A stretch of 64,000 nucleotides of DNA, from positions 79,083,445 to 79,147,444 of the forward strand of contig OY744523.1 in the NCBI GenBank assembly GCA_963556195.1, in the 5' to 3' direction. The stretch comes from Sepiola atlantica (lineage: Eukaryota; Mollusca; Cephalopoda; Sepiida; Sepiolidae). A program made the position numbers and the translations under genes. This document shows, piece after piece, positions 34,466 through 47,500 of this stretch. Below the pieces are notes generated by a model. The model did no database searches. It was given only the letters and a program-made list of their open reading frames with translations, and was not told where the DNA came from. The stretch's first letter is position 1, and every line of letters starts with the position of its first letter.

Positions 34466-36015
34466 AAAGCTTGCTCAAATTGACCGGATGCTGAGAGCCA
34501 TTGACCGGATGCAACCAGCATGCATCTTCAGTCACTGCTCTGTTCTTCTACTGATACTGTAGTTGTAACTGAGCTCACGTTGACTCAGAAATCTATTTCC
34601 TGGCCAGTACTATACCTTTCACCCTTCATGGGATTGTTCTGTCTCCCTCCAGGCAATTGTTTCCCATTATTTTCAAGGGGGAATAAGTTAACTGTTCATC
34701 CCAGTCACGGGAATTTTAGTTTGTTCAGCATTTGATGAATCTGGTGGCTACTCTGAGCTATCTAGAGACAGCAAAGTAATCAACAAGCTTTCCGCAGAAA
34801 GAAAATGCATTCTGTAGCAGAGCTAGGTCCAAAATCTCAGAAACACGGTTACTCCACTTCCATTGCAGGGTGTTTTCTTTTCACCAGAATTACAGGCCCA
34901 GTACCTTCATCCCATGTTTCAGGCATTTTAAATTCTTACTATTGTGCCATGACAAATGCGATTTGAATACTTTGCTGATGCAATACTTTCATTGATGTAG
35001 GTTGATGACTTCCTTTACTTTGCTGTTCATTGGTGACATGTTCAGACGAAATCGCAGGCATGTCAGAGAATATATTTTCCTTGTGTTACTACTGTTTAAT
35101 ATAGGTACAATGAAGATATATCTTCCTCAAATCCAGTAGTAATACATTCGCAACTTCTTTGTACCATCCACTCAACTTGGCCGCATAGATTAACTAATAA
35201 GCATGCCAACATTTTCATTAACTACTCTTTAGTCCATAACTGGATGCACATTTTGTTTGTTGTGTTGGATTATTAAGGCAAGAAGTTCTTTGACAGGGCT
35301 ACTATTCTTTCAGGGTAAACCAGCAGCTATCCATTTTGTACCCAAACTCTCAAGTTCGATTTCCTAGCTTCTTATGCCATATTTAAAAATGTTATATCCC
35401 TATATATCATTACCTTTGTTCATTTTCACTTACATGCTAATAACTTCTACTTTTATGCATTTCTCTGACATTCTGATACAACACGCTGACATAAAAGGCT
35501 ATCTCTTATTAAATCGGAAACATCACATCCTTTGGTGAAACTGGTACAATCGATCAATAGTTTTCTCTGTTCAAATTCAAAACACTTATAGTAGACGATC
35601 TTAAACTTTCGCATCTCAGTCAATGTGTGGGCTTGTTGAGTGGCAGCAGCGATCTCTTTAGGTTCCTCTATTTCAGTCTTGTGTCTGGTGTGATGTAGTA
35701 ACATCACCATTTCTGCCAGAAACGATATTCTGTAACTAAAAAATGTACAAGCGGTATAAATCAGCAGATTAGATAGAAACAGGAAGATATGAGGCAGCGC
35801 TTGATCTGCTGTAAACTCACATTCTCCTCATTTAGTCGCTGGTATATGATGAGAGCACAATCTCACAGGCACAGTGGCAGTAAGGTTGCATCCATTGAAT
35901 AGCTGGTTCGTCTATAGCAGTGCCACCAAACTCTGGAATTATTCAATTATCAAATATTTTGTTCATGACAAAAAAATATCTATAGAAGGAATTCAATCAG
36001 TCGAAATAGCTTGTA
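34466..36015. other. Unassigned DNA
   Basis: No gene recognised. Open frames at 34520-34735 (+) and 35453-35710 (-) have ordinary composition but no known motif. Confidence 0.45.
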
Positions 36016-36016
36016 T

Positions 36017-36826
36017 CAAATAGCCAAGAAGAATCTAGTTGTTTCAACTCATCAAAGTTCTGCAGAAAATAGCCAAAAAGAATCTAGTTGTTTCAACTCA
36101 TCAAAGTTCTGCAGAAAATAGCCAAAAAGAATCTAGTTGTTTCAACTCATCAAAGTTCTGCAGAAAATAGCCAAAAAGAATCTAGTTGTTTCAACTCATC
36201 AAAGTTCTGTAGTAAATAGCCAAAAAGAATCTAGTTGTTTGAACTCATCAAAGTTCTGTAGAAAATAACCAAGAAGAATCTAGTTGTTTCAACTCATCAA
36301 AGTTCTGTAGAAAATAGCCAAGAAGAATCTAGTTGTTTCAACTCATCAAAGTTCTGTAGAAAATAGCCAAGAAGAATCTAGTTGTTTCAACTCATCAAAG
36401 TTCTGCAGAAAATAGCCAAAAAGAATCTAGTTGTTTCAACTCATCAAAGTTCTGTAGAAAATAGCCAAGAAGAATCTAGTTGTTTCAACTCATCAAAGTT
36501 CTGCAGAAAATAGCCAAAAAGAATCTAGTTGTTTCAACTCATCAAAGTTCTGTAGAAAATAGCCAAAAAGAATCTAGTTGTTTCAACTCATCAAAGTTCT
36601 GCAGAAAATAGCCAAAAAGAATCTAGTTGTTTCAACTCATCAAAGTTCTGTAGAAAATAGCCAAAAAGAATCTAGTTGTTTCAACTCATCAAAGTTCTGT
36701 AGAAAATAGGCAAAAAGAATCTAGTTGTTTCAACTCATCAAAGTTCTGCAGAAAATAGGCAAAAAGAATCTAGTTGTTTCAACTCATCAAAGTTCTGCAG
36801 AAAATAGCCAAAGAAGAATCTAGTCA
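36017..36826. repeat. 49-bp minisatellite, about 16.5 copies
   Basis: The unit contains GAATCTAGTTGTTTCAACTC, ATCAAAGTTCTGCAGAAAAT and AGCCAAAAA. Differences cluster at two sites: CTGCAG against CTGTAG, and CCAAAAAG against CCAAGAAG. The variants form runs rather than a random mix. Copies are otherwise nearly identical, suggesting recent growth. No frame stays open. Confidence 0.97.
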
Positions 36827-37867
36827 TCTTAACCCTAATCCTTAAATCAGACTGCCGTTTGTTTGTGCACCCTCTCACAGTCTTTATTTAGTTTTACTAT
36901 CATCCATGGGCAGGCAGAATATTGTGGTTTCTTTCTCCTCTTAAAAGGATTACTGTTGCTTTATCACTTTCTGAGAATGAAATGGCAACACATTTTGGAA
37001 AACTATGGAATAAAAGGAAAGAAGAAGATGGCTTAAAGAACATCTTGATTACATTTATGGAGAAAGAAAATTTGTAAAATGAAGATAATTTGGAGAAATG
37101 TGAAGAATTCAAAAACTGCAAAGGAGAATAGAATCAAAAGATGAGTGACGACGTTCATCAATTTTAACAAAATTATAATAGACTTCTAAAAAAGAATAAT
37201 ATTACCAGAGGTGATCCGATGTTTAGAACTTCAAAGTGGTGCCAGCATTACTACCTTGCTTTTATCTGGTACACAATTTGTAAAAACGAGAATTTCTTTG
37301 ACCAAGCAAAGACGTCTCCAAAAAAGTTCAAGGGAGATTTTGTATCAGTCAGTGATCTATAGCTGATGCTATTTCAGAAATAAAAGCAGAATTCAGTCAA
37401 AAGAGTGTTACAGATTAACTTCTAAGTCAAAAAAGTGTTACACATTAATAGATTTGGACCAGATCCACTTCTAAGTAAAAATAAATAAAAACAATTTAGA
37501 AAGCCGTTTATTACTATACTTTTGTATAAACAGACAATACCAAGTCTCCTTCTAGTTTATAAATACAATTATTTTTTAAAGAAATTATTTTTGGTAACAT
37601 GAGTTTTTCATTGGCTGAAATATCATTTTTTAATTAATCGAACATTTATTTTCAAAGTTTGTCCCATAATTGTGCGGATTACTTTTTCAGTCTTTTTCTG
37701 GTGTATTATTTATTCTTTGGTAGAGGTGGGGCATTCTATTATTAATTGTCCTCGATCACTGGACACTAGGCGGACATTTTTGTAAACAATTCATAGTATA
37801 CATTTTTTTTGTTGCTTCTTTATTATTAGACCAGATGTTTTAAACAATAGTCAAAAAGAATGTTGTA
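36827..37867. other. Unassigned DNA
   Basis: TTAACCCTAATCC at 36829-36841 is telomere-like. No gene recognised. A minus-strand frame at 36900-37121 shows no domain. Confidence 0.45.
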
Positions 37868-37946
37868 CAGAGCGATAGAGAGAGAAAGATAGAGAGAGAG
37901 AGAGAGAAGAGAGGGAGGGAGAGAGGGAGATACACACACACACAAA
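37868..37946. repeat. (GA)-rich and (AC) low-complexity tract
   Basis: Irregular GAGA and GGGA repeats followed by a short CACACA. Confidence 0.85.
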
Positions 37947-38151
37947 CATGCAAACTGAAATAATTTGATCAGCTGGCAAAATAGAAATATAATCAATAAC
38001 ATATGTTTACAACTGATCAAAAAGAAAAGACAATACATTTGAGATTCTAAAAAGGCAACTTTCAAAAATGGTAAAATTTTCTTTCTTTATTGGATGGGCA
38101 TAGGGTCTACAGGTGCTTTAGGTGAGGGGTGGGATTTGAAGAGTTTCAATC

Positions 38152-38186
38152 TGGCATTAATCGAAAAAAAAAAGTGATTAATGCCA
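38152..38186. repeat. Perfect 11-bp hairpin with A-rich loop
   Basis: TGGCATTAATC and GATTAATGCCA are exact complements around a 13-base A-rich loop. It could be a fused pair of element tips; no terminator role is implied in an animal genome. Confidence 0.8.
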
Positions 38187-39244
38187 AACGTTAGAGACCA
38201 ATCAAGTACATTTCTGATGATCGTCCAAGATTTTGTGTCTTAATTTGGTTTTGTTTCAATTTTGTCTAAGTCAATTTGGCGATGCAAGCTTGGTAGTGCA
38301 AAAGTAAGATTCTTGACTGCTGATCACATTTGCAAGTGATCTGCCGATTCGGTTTAAATCTCAGTGTGAAAACATTTGCCACGTCTAGCCGCACTGAAAA
38401 GTTGTGATATAGCATAACAGCTGATTGTGGATTATATATATTTATATATATATACATACTAGCTGAAGTACCTATTTCACATTCAGAAAAATTAATTTTT
38501 ATGGAAACTGAAAAACCTATCAACAATGCTGTAAAAATGTATTGATAGTAAAGTATTTAGAAACATGACTCCGTAAACAATTCAAAATGTAGACATGAAA
38601 GGTTTTCCTTAGAAGTTTGAAAATTAAAAGGGAAATTAGTGAGATAAAAATTAATTGAAACTAATAGTTTAACAAACGTATATTATAATGATAACAAAAT
38701 TAGAAACCCGGTCAGACAGACAGTTGTAATCTTTTATATTATTGTTCATCCAATGTTGTTGACAATAAGTAAGATAGATAGAAGAAGACTATTGGCCATA
38801 GTGCACCTAAGCTTGGGACGCTCTGCAACAGGTAAGCCATAAACGGTTGCTGGTATCAAAGGCTGCTCTTTCATAGCTCTTGTTTTCTAGTGCTAGTGCA
38901 GTTTCACATGTTACTGGTGTTGTCTACAAAAAGTTTGGGTTCATTTCAAAGCTGTTAAGAGAGATTTTGAGCATTTTCTTAAAACACATTTCTCTGCCCA
39001 CCCGATCTGCCCCTCATTCACGATAGAAAAGTTGCTCACAACATGCCCTGCTTATCTGCAGGATATGAATGTTTTATCACCAGGATGTGAATGCTATTCA
39101 GATCAGCTCAAGAAAGAAATCCTGTATGTGAAAGCCCAGTCTGCCAGGCGATCTGCAGCAGCTTTTATCAGGCAGTTCATATGGAAGCAATTCCGCTATC
39201 TGGGATGACACTCATGAACTGCCCCATATCTCACAGACATAAAA
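38187..39244. other. Unassigned DNA, possible LINE tail remnant
   Basis: Around 38935-38990 the plus strand reads FKAVKRDFEHFLKTHFSAH, like the closing residues of some LINE polyproteins. The rest shows no identity. Confidence 0.3.
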
Positions 39245-39430
39245 GATGTCTGAAATGTAATGGGACTGGTGTCACAAGCAATTTATTTCAATTCCGAGTA
39301 ACAAACTACATGTTTTCTACTTCAGAGTAATCCCCTCCTCCCTCTTCGGTCGAATGCACTTTCTCATCCTTTTCCTTTGAGCTTGGGGAAAAGAAAAAGT
39401 CACATGGGTCAAGTTAGGTGAATAATGGGG
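39245..39430 (-). pseudogene. Mariner-like transposase C-terminal remnant, copy 1
   Basis: The minus strand reads RMRKCIRPKREEG with frame changes, and outside it VTPVPLHF-like and SDIF-like ends. This resembles the R-W-x-K-C-I-x-x-x-G-x-Y-F-E end of mariner transposases plus the conserved terminal region. It aligns with copy 2 at 39640-39780. The catalytic DDD region is not recognisable. Confidence 0.5.
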
Positions 39431-39639
39431 GTGTTCTAGTACAGCAATATTCTTCTCATCCAGGATTTGCTGTATGCTCACGGCTAACTAGAACAATTAA
39501 AATGGAAGTTGTTTTCAAACATAACTCAGTCCCCAAACTGAGGAATATGTTAGTATGTATTTTGTGTGATTAAAATATATAGGAAAAAAATACTTAAGGA
39601 AACAAACGTTGATTAACTCAGCTTCAGTATAATAATAAT

Positions 39640-39960
39640 AATATATGTGTCTGAAAAGTAACGAAGCTGGTGTCATAAATAATTTATTTTAGTTCTAAAT
39701 AACAAACTACATGTTTTGTTCTTCTTCAGAGTAAGCCTAACCCTAACCCTCGAATCTAATGCACTTTCCCATCCTTCTCTAGCACACGTCTATGCACTGA
39801 TAGAAGAATTCTTCTGGGATGGCCATTAGCTTCGTCGGGTTAGGGTCGTCTTGTTTGCTTCTACATAATTAAAACAGGTCTCTTTGATGATTCTCTTTAA
39901 CTTGGAGAAAGAAAACAGTTACATGTAGCAATGTCAGCACGGTGATCTTCTTTTTATTTG
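39640..39960 (-). pseudogene. Mariner-like transposase C-terminal remnant, copy 2
   Basis: The minus strand reads PEEFFYQCIDVC, RRMGKCI and then EEEQNM after a telomere-like interruption (AACCCTAACCCTCG, 39737-39750). The spacing fits the closing 40 residues of a mariner transposase. Upstream, KENHQRDLF-like residues suggest earlier domain pieces. A TTAGGG-like motif also lies at 39838-39845. Dead copy. Confidence 0.55.
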
Positions 39961-40955
39961 TTGCTCAGTATTAATCATTCGTTCTTCAGTGGCCATAGCT
40001 GTACGACCTGAAGAAGAGAAAGTGTAAACAAGAGCATGTGGAAAAATGCAATGGCTGCAAAACTAAAATTTCAGTTACATAATCCCAGATGATAACACAT
40101 TTCGCTCATCCTTATTTCGCCCATACCTCACACAGCACACAACACCCTGGAATGTGTTACTCTTCAAATCGACCTCATCCATATCAGTGCATAAAACAAT
40201 ACAACTGCTTTATGCACCTTCAACTTTATATAATGCCTATTCTTTCTCCAGTTGGTTCACGTAGTTGTACAAAGACATGTCTACCATATTGTTTATGTTC
40301 TACATTTCTAGAGGGGTGGGGTGGAGTGCTGCTGAGGGTGATGTATATCTGTCAATAACTTCCAGGTTTTCCTCTTTGAGGGTGGTAACCTGTATCGCAA
40401 TGAATTATGCATAAAACTCCTACAATACAAGTGATATAATATGCATAAGTTCTATGTTGAATTGTAATGACTTTTTTATTTACATGAAGTAAAAAAATGA
40501 AAGAATTTATAGATAATGAAATACCTTTTTCTTGTACAAATACTTTTGTTTTGACGATCAAAAATACATCTTTTTAGCTCGTAGCTTTCAAATATTCTTT
40601 TTAGAGTACTCACAACAAACGGAGAAACTATGATCACTTCAAAGTTGAAGCATTTCATTAGAACTACTTTACTATAAGAAGCGTCCAATCCAGTACAATA
40701 AGACATAGGGTTAGGCACATTGGCTATTAAACAATAAACACACATCTAAGTCCACTAGTATAAATAGTAATAAATGATATTACACAACCATAAACCTTGT
40801 CAGTAACCAATCACCATATGATTGCAGTGGGTGATAAAGAAGATTCTCTGTCAAAGTAAACATAATTTTACTGTTATTTTAGAAAAACTAAGAATATTGA
40901 AAGCAAATTACTAAACAAACTAACAAAGAACATGCTACAAAATTAGGTAACTCAC
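39961..40955. other. Unassigned DNA
   Basis: No gene recognised. Open frames at 40089-40358 (+) and 40352-40745 (-) have no known motif. Confidence 0.45.
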
Positions 40956-41290
40956 TGATGGAATATTCTCAGTTATATTTTGCTCTGAATCCAACTTCAT
41001 CAGACACCTTTCCCTTACAAAAAATGTCTCATAAGTTTTCTCCAAACTTTCTTTGAAGGTCATGTGATTACTTCCCTCACCTGTCTCCTCCTCCTCCTCC
41101 TCCTCCTCCTCCTCCTCCTCCTCCTCCTCACGACAGTCCTTTCGCTTTATTGACCTATTTCTACTGATGCCTCCCATAAAATTCTTGCATACTCTACCAC
41201 TTCTACTGGCATACTGTGCACACTTGTGTTGTTGATCATACCAGTTATGACCAATAAGGATTGAATATCTTTTATGGATTGGTCAACACC
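40956..41290 (-). CDS. Possible host exon with a polyglutamate run (unrecognised)
   Basis: The minus-strand frame is open from about 41290 to 40935 and continues past a GTGAGT splice-donor-like site (GT at 40955-40954). It reads KRYSILIGHNWYDQQHKCAQ, then ISRNRSIKRKDC, a run of glutamates encoded by (GAG)n at 41084-41129, and SNHMTFKESLEKTYETFF, ending near ENIPS. Outside the triplet tract the composition is protein-like and charged. There is no similarity I recognise and no second exon found nearby. It could be chance, as (GAG)n often creates open frames. Confidence 0.25.
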
Positions 41291-41376
41291 AAACTAAGCC
41301 GAAAACCTGAAACTTTTTTAAATACAGCATGAAATTATATTTTATTGTTATGAAAAATTAAAGCAAGTAATTTGTA

Positions 41377-41517
41377 TTATTTGGACTACTGTTCGCATCT
41401 TGAATGTTATTCTCACAACGTTTCGGTCGATGTAACCTCCAACCTTCTTCAGGTATATTTTGTCGAACTTGAGGATCTTTATCTTGAATCTGTACAGAAT
41501 TTTGAACAGAACCCTTC
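41377..41517 (-). mobile_element. Left inverted copy of a Penelope-type terminal repeat
   Basis: On the minus strand it carries CTGAAGA (41446-41452), a 5-bp hairpin GGTTG/CGACC (41440-41444 with 41425-41429), GAAAC (41420-41424) and then GTTGTGAGAATAAC. It is the reverse complement of 49030-49175 and in the same orientation as 59095-59240. It stops abruptly where the satellite begins: the last PLE bases, AACAGAACCCTTCATTTAAT, run into the first satellite unit. Confidence 0.85.
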
Positions 41518-44500
41518 ATTTAATCAATGCGTTATGGTTAGGGTTATATTAATTTAATCAATGGGTTAGGGTTAGGGTTAGGGTTATATTCATTTCATCA
41601 ATGGGTTACGGTTAGGGTTATATTCATTTAATTAATGGGTTAGGGTTATATTCATTTCATCAATGGGTTACGGTTAGGGTTATATTCATTTAATTAATGG
41701 GTTACGGTTAGGGTTATATCCATTTCATCAATGGGTTAGGGTTAGGGTTATATTCATTTAATCAATGGGTTAGGGTTAGGGTTATATTCATTTAATCAAT
41801 GGGTTAGGGTTAGGGTTATATTCATTTAATCAATGCGTTATGGTTAGGGTTATATTCATTTAATCAATGCGTTATGGTTAGGGTTATATTCATTTAATCA
41901 ATGCGTTATGGTTAGGGTTATATTCATTTAATCAATGCGTTATGGTTAGGGTTATATTCATTTAATCAATGGGTTATGGTAAAGGTTATATACATTTAAT
42001 CAATGGGTTATGGTTAGCGTTATATTCATTTAATCAATGGGTTAGGGTTAGGGTTATATTCATTAAATCAATGGGTTATGGTTAGGGTTATATTCATTTA
42101 ATCAATGGGTTAGGGTTAGGGTTAGGGTTATATTCATTTAATCAATAGGTTATGGTTAGGGTTATATTCATTTAATCAATGGGTTTGGGTTAGGGTTATA
42201 TTCATTTAATCAATGGGTTATGGTAAGGGCTATATACATTTAATCAATGGGTTATGGTTAGGGTTATATTCATTTAATTAATGGGTTAGGGTTATATTCA
42301 TTCAATCAATGGGTTAGGGTTAGGGTTATATTCATTTAATCAATGGATTATGGTTAGGGTTATATTCATTTAATCAATGGGTTAGGGTTAGGGTTATATT
42401 CATTTAATCAATGCGTTATGGTTAGGTTATATTCATTAAATCAAGGGGTTAGGGTTATATTCATTTAATCAATGGGTTAGGGTTATATTAATTAAATCAA
42501 TGGATTAGGGTTAGGGTCATATTCATTTAATCAATGGGCTATGGTAAGGGTTATATTCATTTAATCAATGGGTTATGGTTAGGGTTATATTCATTTAATC
42601 AATGGGTTAGAGTTAGGGTTATATTCATTTAATCAATGGGTTAGGGTTAGGGTTATATTCATTTAATCAATGGGTCATGGTTAAGGTTATATTCATTTAA
42701 TCAATGGGTTAGGGTTAGGGTTATATTCATTTAATAACTGGGTTATGGTAAGGGTTATATTCATTTAATCAATGCGTTATGATTAGGGTTATATTCATTT
42801 AATCAATGCGTTATGGTTAGGGTTATATTCATTTAATCAATGGGTTAGGGCTAGGGTTATATTCATTTAATCGATGGGTTATGGTTAGGGTTATTTTCAT
42901 TTAATCAATGGGTTAGGGTTAGGGTTATATTCATTTAATCAATGGGTTATGGTAAGGGTTATATATATTTAATCAATGGGTTATGGTTAGGGTTATATTC
43001 ATTTACTTAATGGGTTAGAGTTAGGGTTATATTCATTTAATCAATGGGTTATGGTTAGCGTTATATTCATTTAATTAATGGGTTATGGTTAGGGTTATAT
43101 TTATTTAATCAATGGGTTATGGTTAGGGTTATATTCATTTAATGAATGGGTTAGGGTTAGAGTTATATTCATTTAATCAATAGGTTATGGTTAGGGTTAT
43201 ATTAATTTAATCAATGGGTTTGGGTTATGGTTATATTCATTTAATCAATGGGTTATGGTAAGGGCTATATACATTTAATCAATGCGTTATGGTTAGGGTT
43301 ATATTCATTTAATTAATAGGTTAGGGTAATATTCATTTAATCAATGGGTTATAGTTTGGGTTATATTCATTTAATCAATGCGTTATGGTTGGGTTATATT
43401 CATTTAATCAATGGGTTAGGGTTAGGGTTATATTCATTTAATCAATGCGTTATGGTTAGGGTTATATTACTTAAATCAATGCGTTATGGTTAGGGTTATA
43501 TTCATTTAATCAATGTGGTAGGGTTAGGGTTATATTCATTTAATCAATGGGTTATGGTTAGGGTTATATTCATTAAATCAATGGATTATAGTTTGGGTTA
43601 TATTCATTTAATCAATGGGTTATTGGTTGGGGTTATATTCATTAAATCAATGGATTATAGTTTGGGTTATATTAATTTAATCAATGCGTTATGGTTGGGG
43701 TTATATTCATTTAATCAATGCGTTACGGTTAGGGTTATATTCATTTCATCAATGCGTTATGGTTAGGGTTATATTCATTTAATCAATGCGTTATGGTTAG
43801 GGTTATATTCATTTAATCAATGGGTTAGGGTTAGGGTTATATTGATTAAATCAATGCGTTATGGTTAGGGTTATATTCCTTTAATCAATGCGTTATGGTT
43901 AGGGTTATATTCATTTAATCAATGCGTTATGGTTAGGGTTATATTCATTTAATCAATGCGTTATGTTTAGGGTTATATTCATTTAATCAATGCGTTATGG
44001 TTAGGGTTATATTTATTTAATCAATGGGTTAGGGTTATGGTTATATTGATTAAATCAATGCGTTACGGTTAAGGTTATATTCATTTAATCAATGCGTTAC
44101 GGTTAGGGTTATATTCATTTAATCAATGCGTTACGGTTAGGGTTATATTCATTAAATCAATGCGTTACAGTTAGGGTTATATTCATTTAATCAATGCGTT
44201 ACAGTTAGGGTCATATTCATTTAATCAATGCGTTACGGTTAGGGTAATATTCATTTAATCAATGCGTTACTGTTAGGGTTATATTCATTAAATCAATGCG
44301 TTACGGTTAGGGTTATATTGATTAAATCAATAGGTTAGGGTAAGGGTTATATTCATTTAATCAATGCGTTACGGTTAGGGTTATATTCATTTAATCAATG
44401 CCTTATGGTTAGGGTTATATTCATTTAATCAATGCGTTATGGTTAGGGTTATATTCATTTAATCAATGCGTTATGGTTAGGGTTATATTCATTTAATCAA

Positions 44501-47500
44501 TGGGTTAGGGTTATGGTTATATTGATTAAATCAATGCGTTATGGTTAGGGTTATATTCATTTAATCAATGCGTTACGGTTAGGGTTATATTCATTAAATC
44601 AATGCGTTACGGTTAGGGTTATATTCATTTAATCAATGCGTTACGGTTAGGGTTATATTGATTAAATCAATGGGTTAGGGTAAGGGTTATATTCATTTAA
44701 TCAATGCGTTACGGTTAGGGTTATATTCATTTAATCAATGCGTTACGGTTAGGGTTATATTCATTTAATCAATGGGTTAGGGTAAGGGTTATATTCATTT
44801 AATCAATGCGTTATGGTTAGGGTTATATTCATTTAATCAATGGGTTAGGGTTAGGGTTATATTCATTTAATCAATGGGTTGGGGTTAGGGTTATATTCAT
44901 TTAATCAGTGGTTATAGTTTGGGTAATATTCATTTAATCAATGGGTTAGGGTTAGGGTTATATTTATTTAATCAATGCGTTATGGTTAGGGTTATATTCA
45001 TTTAATCAATGGGTTAGGGTTAGGGTTATATTCATTTAATCAATGGGTTAGGGTAAGGGTTATATTCATTTAATAAATGGGTTAGGGTTAGATTCATTTC
45101 ATCAATGCGTTATGGTTAGGGTTATATTCATTTAATCAATGCGTTATGGTTAGAGTTATATTCATTTAATCAATGGGTTAGGGTTAAGGTTATATTCATT
45201 TAATCAATGGGTTAGGGTTATATTCATTTAATCAATGGGTTAGGGTAAGGGTTATATTCATTTAATCAATGGGTTATGGTAAGGGTTATATTCATTTAAT
45301 CAATGGATTAGGGTTAGGGTTATATTCATTTAATCAATGGTTTAGGGTTAGGGTTATATTCATTTAATCAATAGGTTATGGTTAGGGTTATATTCATTTA
45401 ATCAATGGGTTAGGGTAAGGGTTATATTCATTTAATCAATGGGTAAGAGTTAGGGTTATATTAATTTAATCAATGGGTTAGGGTTAGGGTTATATTCATT
45501 TAATTAATGGGTTAGGGTTAGGGTTATATTCATTTAATCAATGGGTTAGGGTTAGGGTTATATTCATTTAATCAATGGGCTATGGTAAGGGTTATATCAA
45601 TTTAATCAATGGGTTATGGTTAGGGTTATATTCATTTAATCAATGGGTTTGGGTTACGGTTATATTCATTTAATCAATGGGTTAGGGTTAGGGTTATATT
45701 CATTTAATCAATGGGTTATGGTAAGGGTTATATACATTTAATCAATGGGTTATTGTTAGGGTTATATTCATTTAATTAATGGGTTATGTTTAGGGTTATA
45801 TTAATTTAATCAATGCGTTATGGTTAGGGTTATATTCATTCAATCAATGCGTTATAGTTAGGGTTATATTAATTTAATCAATGGGTTAGGGTTATGGTTA
45901 TATTGATTAAATCAATGCGTTACGATTCGGGTTATATTAATTTAATCAATGCGTTACGGTTAGGGTTATATTCATTTAATCAATGGGTAGGGTTAGGGTT
46001 ATATTGATTAAATCAATGCGTTACTGTTAGGGTTATATTCATTTAATCAATGCGTTACGGTTAGGGTTATATTCATTTAATAAATGGGTTAGAGTTAGGG
46101 TTATATTCATTAAATCAATGCGTTCTGGTTAGGGTTATATTCATTTAATCAATGGGTTAGGGTTATGGTTATATTGATTAAATCAATGGGTTGGGGTTAG
46201 GGTTATATTCATTTAATCAGTGGTTATAGTTTGGGTAATATTCATTAAATCAATGCGTTACGGTTAGGGTTATATTCATTTAATCAATGCGTTATGGTTA
46301 GGGTTATATTCATTTAATCAATGGGTTAGGGTTAGGGTTATATTCATTTAATCAATGGGTTAGGGTAAGGGTTATATTCATTTAATAAATGGGTTAGGGT
46401 TAGATTAATTTAATCAATGCGTTATGGTTAGGGTTATATTCATTTAATCAATGCGTTATGGTTAGGGTTATATTCATTTAATCAATGGGTTAGGGTTAGG
46501 GTTATATTCATTTAATCAATGGGTTAGGGTTATATTAATTTAATCAATGGATTAGGGTTAGGGTTATATTCATTTAATCAATGGGTTATGGTAAGCGTTA
46601 TATTCATTTAATCAATGGGTTAGGGTTAGGGTTATATTCATTTAATCAATGGTTTAGGGTTAGGGTTATATTCATTTTATCAATGGGTTATGGTTAGGGT
46701 TATATTCATTTAATCAATGGGTTAGGGTAAGGGTTATATTCATTTAATCAATGGGTAAGGGTTAGGGTTATATTCATTTAATCAATGGGTTAGGGTTAGG
46801 GTTATATTCATTTAATCAATGTGTTAGGGTTGGGGCTATATTCATTTAATCAATGGGTTAGGGTTAGGGTTATATTCATTTAATCAATGGGTTAGGGTTA
46901 GGGTTATATTCATTTAATCAATGGGCTATGGTAAGGGTTATATTCATTTAATCAATGGGTTAGGTTTAGGGTTATATTTATTTAATCAATGGGTTTGGGT
47001 TACGGTTATATTCATTCAATCAATGGGTTAGGGTTAGGGTTATATTCATTTAATCAATGGGCTGTGGTAAGGGTTATATTCATTTAATTAATGGGTTAGG
47101 GTTATATTATTTAATTAATGGGTTAGGGTTAAGGTTATATTAATTTAATCAATGGGGTATGGTTAGGGTTATATTCATTTAATCAATGGGTTATGGTTAG
47201 GGTTATATTCATTCAATCAATTGGTTGAGGTTAGGGTTATATTCATTTAATCAATGGGTTAGGGTAAGGGTTATATTCATTTAATCAATGGGTTATGGTT
47301 AGGGTTATATTCATTTAATCAATTGGTTAGGGTTAGGGTTATATTCATTTAATCAATAGATTATGGTAAGGGCTATATACATTTAATCAATGGGTTATGG
47401 TTAGGGTTATATTCATTTAATTAATGAGTTAGGGTTATATTCATTTAATCAATGGGTTATGGTTAGGGTTATATTCCTGTAATCAATGGGTTATGGTTAG

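Noticed and set aside
38278..38370. tRNA-like segment with a GGTTTAAATCT B-box-like stretch
   Set aside because: Only a loose box match, no cloverleaf and no second copy in the window.
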